This document shows, piece after piece, positions 58,528 through 64,000 of a DNA stretch of 64,000 nucleotides. The notes beneath the pieces were generated by a model, which saw only the letters and a list, made by a program, of their open reading frames with translations, had not been told where the DNA came from and made no database searches. Source of the stretch: Streptococcus dysgalactiae subsp. dysgalactiae (GTDB lineage Bacteria; Bacillota; Bacilli; Lactobacillales; Streptococcaceae). The translations under genes were made by a program, and so were the position numbers. Where the stretch lies: assembly GCF_900459225.1 (NCBI RefSeq), contig NZ_UHFH01000003.1:216501-280500 (forward strand), in the 5' to 3' direction. The first letter of the stretch is position 1. The number at the start of each line of letters is the position of its first letter.

Positions 58528-59160
58528 TTACGCACCTTGTGGTGCGTTCTTTTTATTTACCATGTTCTTAATGTCATGATAGTCAAAGCCAAGCTGGATC
58601 ATGGCAATAACCATATCTTCTAGGGCTTGGTATTCTTTTAACTCGCCACTATAAAGACTGTTTAGGGCTATTTCCTCGCCTCTCAATGCACGCAACTGCT
58701 TAGCATTAAATCCTGTTACCGCCTTTAGTAATAGGTTTGTAACGGTGCTGTGCGCGTGTTTTGGTGCGCTTTGCCATTCACTGATAGCCTTAACCAACTT
58801 TTTGCGTTTTGGCTTTTCTATTGCCCTCTGATAGCGAAACTCTGCCACTTCGTTACGTAGTTCAAAGAATGCCTTGACTAGGTTCTTTTTGAACTCTCTG
58901 ACCGGTTCGGTATTTCCTAGATAGGTAACTAATAAAGTCGCCTGTTGTTCGTTTAAGTGATAAATTCTTCTAGGTCGTCCGCCTAGTGAACCTTTTTCAG
59001 GTTTATGGATTTCAAATGACAAAACCCCAAACGCTTCTAAATCCTTTTTATGCTTATCAATCAGCTTTCTAACTGAAATAATGTCAATTTCAGCATGTTC
59101 AGCTATGATGTCGTGCGTTGTGTAAGGCTCTTTTGCGCCGTCCATGTAAACTAAATTCAT
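58528..59160 (-). CDS. Rha-type phage regulatory protein
   Basis: A 210-residue protein with the Rha domain (PYTTHDIIAEHAEIDIISVR, GRPRRIYHLNEQQATLLVTY, FKKNLVKAFFELRNEV) and an ORF6N/antirepressor-like C-terminus. Rha proteins modulate phage infection and lysogeny. It follows the Cro-type gene by 11 bp in the same leftward operon. Confidence 0.78.
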   Translation of the reverse strand: MNLVYMDGAKEPYTTHDIIAEHAEIDIISVRKLIDKHKKDLEAFGVLSFEIHKPEKGSLGGRPRRIYHLNEQQATLLVTYLGNTEPVREFKKNLVKAFFELRNEVAEFRYQRAIEKPKRKKLVKAISEWQSAPKHAHSTVTNLLLKAVTGFNAKQLRALRGEEIALNSLYSGELKEYQALEDMVIAMIQLGFDYHDIKNMVNKKNAPQGA

Positions 59161-59171
59161 GTATAGTCCTC

Positions 59172-59357
59172 CTAGTCTTCAATTAAGAAATTCATAACGC
59201 TAGCAAAGATTTTTTTAGGTGCGTCATAATCGCCCTGCTCAATCTTTTTGAGAGTTCTAGAAGTTACGTTTAAACGGTTAGCCGTTTCGGTTTTAGTTAG
59301 ATTTAACCGCCCACGTTTTACTCTGACTTTTTCAGCGTGTTCAATAGTAATAAGCAT
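59172..59357 (-). CDS. Cro-like repressor
   Basis: A 61-residue XRE HTH (RGRLNLTKTETANRLNVTSR, TLKKIEQGDYDAP). Divergent from the CI-like gene across an operator array, so it is the likely early-lytic (Cro/Str-type) regulator. Confidence 0.75.
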   Translation of the reverse strand: MLITIEHAEKVRVKRGRLNLTKTETANRLNVTSRTLKKIEQGDYDAPKKIFASVMNFLIED

Positions 59358-59374
59358 TATTTCTCCCTTCTGTA

Positions 59375-59499
59375 TTGCAAAAAAGTTGCAACATATCGCT
59401 TCATGGGTGTATTATATGGCAAAAAAATTGCAAAGTCAACAGTTAATTGCAAAAAAATTGCATTCATAATTTGCTGTTACGGTTTAACCGTGTTACAAT
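59375..59499. promoter_or_regulatory. Divergent CI/Cro promoters with three operators
   Basis: Operators of form TTGCAA-N5-TTGCAA: O1 59375-59391, O2 59417-59433 (first half TGGCAA), O3 59447-59463 (last half TTGCAT). The leftward promoter TTGACT, 17 bp, TATAAT (minus; 59439-59411) has O2 exactly filling its spacer. The rightward promoter is TTGCTG (59471-59476), 17 bp, TACAAT (59494-59499), with the palindrome CGGTTTAACCG (59480-59490) in its spacer. Confidence 0.75.
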
Positions 59500-59520
59500 A
59501 TAAGACGAAAGGTGCTTATC

Positions 59521-60087
59521 ATGAATAGAATTAAAGAATTACGAGAAAGAAAAAATCTTACTCAACAAGAGTTAGCAGATAATTTAGGTATTTCAAAAAG
59601 AACCTTGGGGTATTGGGAAAAAGGCGAAGTGCAAATAAAGCCTGATAAAGCTGAAAAAATGGCAAATTACTTTGGTGTACCATTGGGGTATTTATTAGGT
59701 TATAGTAACTATGAAGATAATGATAAGTTGTTTGATGATTTATATTTTGCTGAGGAATTAAAAAATAGGAAAAAGGAAAAAGAAGTCACAAAAGAACAAG
59801 ATCATTTTTTTCAAAAATATATTGATCAATATCCAGATTTAAATTTTACTTTTCAAAAAAGGTTAACTAACGCAATGTATAAAGAGTATATAAAGGCTCA
59901 CAATGAGTTAACAAGTATGCTGTGTGCGTTGGTTATGTCGGAAGGTTTAACTGAAAATAGTCAAAAAGAAATTGACTCCATAAAGAAAATAACAGAGTTT
60001 CACTATAAGAAATTACATGATAAAAATCTTATGATTTCCGAAATTATTTCTCAGATACTAGTTGAAAGAGATAATTACAAAAAGTAA
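59521..60087 (+). CDS. CI-like (Stl-type) repressor
   Basis: A 188-residue protein with an N-terminal XRE HTH (RERKNLTQQELADNLGISKR) and a ~120-residue helical C-terminal domain. There is no S24 peptidase (LexA-like Ser/Lys) domain, so SOS self-cleavage is not expected. This favours relief by a protein partner, as with SaPI Stl repressors. AAAGG precedes ATG 59521; the earlier TTG is ignored. Confidence 0.75.
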   Translation: MNRIKELRERKNLTQQELADNLGISKRTLGYWEKGEVQIKPDKAEKMANYFGVPLGYLLGYSNYEDNDKLFDDLYFAEELKNRKKEKEVTKEQDHFFQKYIDQYPDLNFTFQKRLTNAMYKEYIKAHNELTSMLCALVMSEGLTENSQKEIDSIKKITEFHYKKLHDKNLMISEIISQILVERDNYKK

Positions 60088-60477
60088 ACAATTATATATT
60101 GTTCAAATCATAACCCACGCGCCAAATTCCACGATTTTCCACTAATTTTGCTCACTATACCTTTAAGGACTCGCATTTCTTGCATTTTGCCCTTTAAGGA
60201 GGCCGAATACTATACGCCAAAAAGGCCAACATACCTTAGCATTATGCGCGTGGAACAAATTTAGCTACCTTACAGTTACCGCTCATTTTATGACCTGTTA
60301 AATTTCCATGTATAAATGCCAACTTTACCATCTCTGTACACACGCAAATACCTTGATACGCCTTTGATTTTCTTTAATTACAAGACCCTCAAAACTTGGC
60401 AAAAATTGAGGTATAATCGGAACTTTTCGGAACTTTTTGTTGGCGGTAATTAAAAAAATATAATAAGGAGTTTTATT
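60088..60477. other. Region between repressor and YbaK-type gene
   Basis: Contains an 8-bp inverted repeat, CCACGCGC (60115-60122) and GCGCGTGG (60246-60253), and two CCTTTAAGGA copies (near 60158 and 60190). On the minus strand there is a 25-codon frame MQEMRVLKGIVSKIS... with AAAGGG before it, too short to call. On the plus strand TATAAT (60412-60417) is overlapped upstream by CCTCAA/TTGAGG and followed by two tandem CGGAACTTTT units (60418-60437), a likely operator for the next gene. Confidence 0.45.
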
Positions 60478-60966
60478 ATGAATACTTTTGAAAATATTAT
60501 TACTGAATTAAAGAAATTGAATATCCCTTATGAACTAGTCGAACATGAACCAGCTTTGACCACAGAACAAGCTGACAGTTTTATTGAAGGTATTGAGGGA
60601 GTAAGAACAAAAACAATGTTCTTGACCAACAAGAAGAAGACGCAATATTATTTACTAATAATGGATGATCAAAAATTGTTGGACATGGAACGTTTTAAAG
60701 AATTGGTTGGCGCTAATCGTATTCGAATGGCTTCTGCGGACAGTCTATATCAGAAAATGCTTTTACCTCCTGGCGTGGTTTCGCCCTTTGGGTTAATCAA
60801 TAATCAAGATAAAGATATTCTTGTTTATTTTGACCAAGAAATCGTCACAGAAGAAAGAATGAGTTTTCACCCTAATACTAACGATAGGACTATCTTTATC
60901 AATACCAAAGACCTGTTTTCTTTCTTAAAACACCTCGGATATGAGGTTAATATCATTGAGTTATAG
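60478..60966 (+). CDS. YbaK/ProXp-type aminoacyl-tRNA deacylase-like protein
   Basis: A 162-residue stand-alone YbaK/PrdX-type domain: LNIPYELVEHEPALTTEQAD, VRTKTMFLTNKKKTQYYLLI (substrate Lys), PPGVVSPFGLIN, HPNTNDRTIFI. Relatives hydrolyse mischarged Ala- or Cys-tRNA(Pro). It is unusual cargo for a phage-type island and has its own promoter and AAGGAG ribosome site. Confidence 0.82.
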   Translation: MNTFENIITELKKLNIPYELVEHEPALTTEQADSFIEGIEGVRTKTMFLTNKKKTQYYLLIMDDQKLLDMERFKELVGANRIRMASADSLYQKMLLPPGVVSPFGLINNQDKDILVYFDQEIVTEERMSFHPNTNDRTIFINTKDLFSFLKHLGYEVNIIEL

Positions 60967-61216
60967 ATGGTATAACGTTGTTACTTTTTATCAACGAGAG
61001 TGTTACAGGTAAAATCTATTAGACTATTTATTGAGTGGTTGCATAAAGTATTATGAATTCTTGTATAAAATTATTTTTATTCATTTCGGTAATCCTAAGG
61101 AACGCCAAGAGCGCTAAAGACTGTACTTTCTAACTATACCCTTTTGACTTCTTTGACCTAATTTTAGACATGCAAAATTTGCTCTGAAATACTCTATATC
61201 TTACAAAATCAAATAA

Positions 61217-61330
61217 AAAAGACCCTGCAAGTTTTCCACGCTCGCAAGGTCTTAAAAGCCTAATATTATACCATGATTTTCTTTTATAATATTTCGGATA
61301 TTTACCCGATACCATTATTATACCATGATA
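61217..61330 (-). ncRNA. Candidate leftward small RNA of the island
   Basis: On the minus strand a 13-bp hairpin (AAGACCTTGCGAG, loop CGTGGAAAA, CTTGCAGGGTCTT) followed by T6 is a strong terminator (61219-61254), yet no minus-strand gene precedes it. Two copies of ATCATGGTATAATA (61264-61277 and 61316-61329) upstream are extended -10 boxes (TG-G-TATAAT). The farther one would give an RNA of about 90 nt. The integrase start lies 60 bp beyond. Confidence 0.4.
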
Positions 61331-61340
61331 CGAACTAATC

Positions 61341-61370
61341 TAAAACCCTTTTAATAATAGCTTGCCTGCT
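61341..61370. repeat. 30-bp repeat, copy 2
   Basis: 28/30 identical to 58427-58456. On the minus strand it lies immediately upstream of the far extended -10 box; on the plus strand it ends 19 bp before the integrase ATG. Confidence 0.5.
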
Positions 61371-61389
61371 GATGGAAAGGTTTATGATC

Positions 61390-62535
61390 ATGAAAATAAC
61401 AGAACATAAAAAGAAAAATGGTACAATCGTTTACCGTGCCAGTATCTATCTGGGAATTGACCAAATAACAGGTAAGAGGGTAAAAACAAGCATCACAGGA
61501 AGAACACAAACAGAGGTCAAGCAAAAAGCCAAACACACGCAGCTTGATTTCCTGTCTAATGGGTCTACAATACATAAAGAAGCACAGATTAGCAACTATC
61601 AGGAGTTGGCAGAACTATGGCTAAAGAGTTATCAACTCACCGTTAAGCCACAGACATTTGTAGCGACTAAGAGAATGCTTCACAATCATCTAATACCTAT
61701 CTTTGGGTCTCTGAAGGTTGAAAAATTAACTGTCAGCTATATCCAACGCTTTATAAATGACTTATCTAACCAATTAATGCATTATGGTGTAGTACATTCA
61801 ATAAATAGGCGTGTTCTACAATATGGTGTTTCACTTCAACTTATCCCATTTAATCCCGCTAGAGATGTTATTTTACCCAAAGTACCCAAGCGTGAGAACA
61901 AGGTAATTAAGTTTATAGCTTCAGAAGACTTAAAGGAATTGCTTTCTTACATGGAAAGGCTAGCTAACAAAAAATATATCTATTATTTTGATTATGTTTT
62001 GTATAGTGTACTACTAGCTACTGGTTGTCGTTTCGGTGAAGCAGTAGCTCTTGAGTGGTCAGATATTGATTTAGAAGAGGGGACTATCGATATCAATAAA
62101 AACTATAGTAGGTTATTAAAAATATTAGATACGCCGAAAAGTAAAGCAGGGTTTCGGGTAATAAGTATAGACAAGAAAACAGTTAACATGCTAAAGCTTT
62201 ACAAGAATAGACAGCGACAACTATTTTTAGAAGTCAGTGATTGTGCTCCCAAGGTGGTGTTTGCTACTCCAAACAAAGAATATCAAAACATGGGGACAAG
62301 ACAAGATAGTTTAGACAGACGGTGTGCTGAAATTGCTATCCCTCGCTTTACGTTTCATGCTTTCCGCCATACTCACGCTAGTTTATTGCTAAATGCTGGT
62401 ATCAGTTATAAAGAATTACAATATAGATTAGGTCATGCTACTTTGGCTATGACAATGGATATATATAGTCACTTATCAAAGGACAAAGAAAAAGAAGCTG
62501 TTTCATTTTATGAAAAAGCTATGAATAACTTGTGA
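61390..62535 (+). CDS. Tyrosine integrase of the nested island
   Basis: A 381-residue phage-type integrase: N-terminal arm-binding domain (KNGTIVYRASIYLGIDQITG), core-binding domain, catalytic domain with Arg in ATGCRFGEAVAL (~215), Lys in TPKSKAGFR, HAFRHTHASLL (His-x-x-Arg ~327-330), His in RLGHATL and Tyr in MDIYSHLS (~363). GGAAAGG lies 9 bases before ATG 61390; the earlier in-frame ATGs at 61372 and 61384 are poorer. It ends at the right arm repeat, 100 bp from the attachment core. Confidence 0.95.
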   Translation: MKITEHKKKNGTIVYRASIYLGIDQITGKRVKTSITGRTQTEVKQKAKHTQLDFLSNGSTIHKEAQISNYQELAELWLKSYQLTVKPQTFVATKRMLHNHLIPIFGSLKVEKLTVSYIQRFINDLSNQLMHYGVVHSINRRVLQYGVSLQLIPFNPARDVILPKVPKRENKVIKFIASEDLKELLSYMERLANKKYIYYFDYVLYSVLLATGCRFGEAVALEWSDIDLEEGTIDINKNYSRLLKILDTPKSKAGFRVISIDKKTVNMLKLYKNRQRQLFLEVSDCAPKVVFATPNKEYQNMGTRQDSLDRRCAEIAIPRFTFHAFRHTHASLLLNAGISYKELQYRLGHATLAMTMDIYSHLSKDKEKEAVSFYEKAMNNL

Positions 62536-62559
62536 GTCCACAAAAAAGTCCACAAATTT
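62535..62559 (+). repeat. 25-bp island arm repeat, right copy
   Basis: Identical to 53098-53122, starting at the last base of the integrase stop codon. Confidence 0.65.
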
Positions 62560-62630
62560 ATCTTCAGGAATATATAGGCTGACTGAAAAGCCTATCAAAT
62601 CAATATTTATAGACAACAAAGGAGAAAACC

Positions 62631-63083
62631 ATGACATTTGAAGAGAGAAAGTCATTGTGTAATCAAATTATTAAAGGGTTTGAGTACTTAGCTGAAAAAA
62701 ATATATTACATAGAGATATTTCTCCAAATAATATTTTAATAAAACAATATGAGGATGCCAAAATTATTAAGATTGCCGATTTAGGTAATGTAAAGCTAAG
62801 CGATAGCATATTAACATCTCTTGATACAGAAATACGGGGAGCATTTAATGATTATTCGGGACTTCAGCGAGTAGGATATAGTAATTATAATTTTTATTTT
62901 GAAGGTTTTGCCTTATCCAAGTTATTGTATTTTGTTTTGACAGGGAGATATAAAGATTTTACTAAATTTGAATTTAGTAATTTAGAGAAATTTATCAATA
63001 AGGGAACAAATCTCAATATTAATCAAAGGTTTAGCAATATTCATGAGCTGAAGATAGCATTTTCTTTGATTAAACCAAAATAA
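62631..63083 (+). pseudogene. Protein kinase, C-terminal part
   Basis: Holds the catalytic loop HRDISPNNIL (~26-35), the metal-binding DLG (IADLGNV) and the C-lobe. It is the continuation of the fragment at 52230-52989; removal of the island gives an in-frame protein of about 400 residues. GGAGAAAACC-ATG at the island edge may allow translation of this orphan lobe, which lacks the ATP-binding N-lobe and should be inactive. Confidence 0.8.
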
Positions 63084-63250
63084 AACCACCTCAAATGTGA
63101 GGTAGTTGACTAGTCTATTTTATGGTGTTAATTGGTGTCAATTTTATCCAATTTCTTGGATTCTAGTCCATTTTCATGGAAGTTTCATTTTTGGAAACGT
63201 TGATATAAAGGGATTTAGAAGTATTGAGTAGTTATAGTTTTCAATAGAGA
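63084..63250. other. Right end of the outer element
   Basis: A kinase terminator-like hairpin ACCTCA-AATG-TGAGGT (63089-63104). Arm repeats at 63122-63142. Two 14-bp palindromes, TCCAATTTCTTGGA (63147-63160) and TCCATTTTCATGGA (63167-63180), start 20 bp apart. No gene is visible. Confidence 0.5.
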
Positions 63251-63270
63251 AATTCTCAAAACGTTAATCA
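63251..63270 (+). repeat. attR core of the outer element
   Basis: Exact copy of the rpsI-terminal 20-mer. Chromosomal sequence resumes after it. Confidence 0.9.
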
Positions 63271-63292
63271 GTACGATTATATCAACGTTTCA

Positions 63293-63327
63293 AGACATTC
63301 AAGATTTTATCTTGGGTGTCTTTTTTG
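63293..63327 (+). terminator. Displaced rpsI terminator
   Basis: A 14-bp stem (AAGACATTCAAGAT, loop TTT, ATCTTGGGTGTCTT, two G-T pairs) followed by a T run, just after attR. It is in the position expected for the native rplM-rpsI terminator, now 19.5 kb away from rpsI. Confidence 0.75.
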
Positions 63328-63733
63328 CTTAAAATCCAAAAATTTCCCTAAAAATTTCCTTTATTGCTTGTTGAAGCTCCTGTTTTTGCTGTGTTTTCTA
63401 TGCAGAAAGAAGAGTTACAAGGTAATTAGGGATTGGAAAAATTGTTTTCTTAAGCTTTTTTTGGACTTCACATTCTTGTACTTATCCAGTACATGCCTTA
63501 AGTCAATTTGAGTTTTTACCAAATCAATGTTTTTCCAGTGCAGAGTATAGACTCCGGTTTTCTATCGCTCAGAATAAAGAAAGTAAGAAATCGGATATAT
63601 CTTTCGAAGAAATTTTATAAAAAACATTAAACCTAATGATAAATTGGAGAGGAATTTATAAAATGTATTAATTGTGATAAAATAAGGTGTTGCAATCAGA
63701 GTAGAAATGATATAAATAGAGGCATGGAAGAGT
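63328..63733. other. Intergenic stretch before hsdR
   Basis: About 400 bp of AT-rich sequence without a supportable gene. Short frames are interrupted. A GGAAG ribosome-like site lies just before the hsdR ATG. Confidence 0.5.
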
Positions 63734-64000
63734 ATGATAGACATAAAAATTAAGAGACGGTCATCCCAGGAATTACAAATTGAAAATGATTTAATCAGAC
63801 AACTGACTACTGGTCAAAGCCAGTGGGTTTATCGTGCTGATTTAAACTCCGAAGACAAACTTTGGGATAATTTTTTTGAAAAACTAGCTCAAAATAATAC
63901 AAAACTGTTATCAGAATATCCATTGACAAAATCTGAAAAATTCCAGATCAAAAACCAACTTAACTTTGTGAATTTTTATGAAGCGGCTAAGTGGATTGCT
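63734..64000 (+). CDS. hsdR: Type I restriction enzyme R subunit, N-terminal part
   Basis: The open frame from ATG 63734 runs off the window; 89 residues are visible, with [40 protein letters not shown] and [12 protein letters not shown]. This matches the N-terminus of EcoR124-type HsdR, including the Glu-containing nuclease start. The motor domains, and hsdS and hsdM, would lie beyond the window. Confidence 0.8.
   Translation, partial: MIDIKIKRRSSQELQIENDLIRQLTTGQSQWVYRADLNSEDKLWDNFFEKLAQNNTKLLSEYPLTKSEKFQIKNQLNFVNFYEAAKWIA

Larger units (their letters stand above)
52980..62646. mobile_element. PICI-like chromosomal island nested in the kinase gene, 9.66 kb
   Basis: Between short core repeats lie an integrase (right end), divergent CI/Cro-type switch, Rha-like protein, replisome organizer, small HTH genes, RinA/ArpU-like regulators, toxin-antitoxin and a YbaK-type gene. 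No capsid, tail, portal, large terminase or lysis gene is present. That content fits a phage-inducible chromosomal island, or a heavily reduced prophage. A perfect 25-bp repeat sits about 105 bp inside each end. Confidence 0.75.
43820..63270. mobile_element. Integrative (mobilizable) element in the 3' end of rpsI, 19.45 kb including a nested island
   Basis: The limits are exact 20-bp direct repeats. An integrase gene abuts the left end. Without the nested 9.66-kb island the element is about 9.8 kb: integrase, excisionase-like gene, pMV158-type rep and origin, FtsK-like ATPase, sigma-like regulator, XRE protein, type II R-M and a kinase. It lacks a type IV secretion set, so it is more likely mobilizable than self-transmissible. 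Arm-type repeats with TTGGTGT occur near both ends. Confidence 0.85.

Noticed and set aside
52980-62646. Reading the nested element as a complete prophage
   Set aside because: No structural, portal, large terminase or lysis genes in 9.66 kb.
43820-63270. Reading the outer element as a full self-transmissible ICE
   Set aside because: No VirB4-, VirB6- or VirD4-type secretion genes are present, only one FtsK-like ATPase; mobilizable is the safer call.

Overview
The window comes from a low-GC Gram-positive chromosome of the pyogenic Streptococcus group. Gene content and protein sequences (wall-anchored pullulanase, MsmK/DexB, PolC, RseP-ProS order, rplM-rpsI followed by a type I R-M locus) fit S. 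dysgalactiae or a close relative of S. pyogenes. The species call is recall-based inference.

Bases 1-43816 are chromosomal core. In order they hold: the end of rel and a shortened dtd; an alpha-glucan block (regulator, msmK, dexB, pulA) with two cre-like sites; an envelope block (yajC, uppS, cdsA, rseP) with proS and polC; a MarR/FMN-reductase pair, def, a Crp-like regulator and an MFS exporter; rpsO; a PTS operon (PRD regulator, IIB, IIC, transaldolase-like enzyme); pnp to mrnC with cysE and cysS; rlmB, a YacP-type nuclease and degV; a 1.4 kb IS3-family element inside the apparent degV terminator; and rplM-rpsI behind an L13-type leader.

Bases 43820-63270 are an integrated element bounded by 20-bp direct repeats (AATTCTCAAAACGTTAATCA), one of which is the 3' end of rpsI. 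Its own genes are a tyrosine integrase, a small excisionase-like protein, a pMV158-type rolling-circle Rep with a matching origin hairpin, an FtsK-like ATPase, small unknown proteins, a sigma-70-like regulator whose two halves lie in different frames, an XRE-type protein, a C5-cytosine methyltransferase, an Eco47II/Sau96I-like endonuclease and a protein kinase. This fits an integrative mobilizable element with a defence cargo.

Nested inside the kinase gene (about 52990-62646) is a second element of 9.66 kb. It looks like a phage-inducible chromosomal island (PICI-like): its own integrase, CI/Cro-type divergent switch with three operators, Rha-like protein, replisome organizer, RinA/ArpU-like regulators, a RelBE-type toxin-antitoxin pair and a YbaK-type cargo gene, with no capsid, tail or lysis genes. 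It cuts the kinase between the hinge and the catalytic loop. Several genes in the two elements are broken or need recoding. After the right attachment site the chromosome resumes with the displaced rpsI terminator and the start of hsdR, which runs off the window.

Regulatory signals worth noting are a terminator inside the antisense of the integrase 3' end that again ends rpsI transcription, a duplicated bipartite promoter-like motif in the outer element, iterons inside the replisome organizer gene, and two promoters that appear to give leaderless mRNAs.
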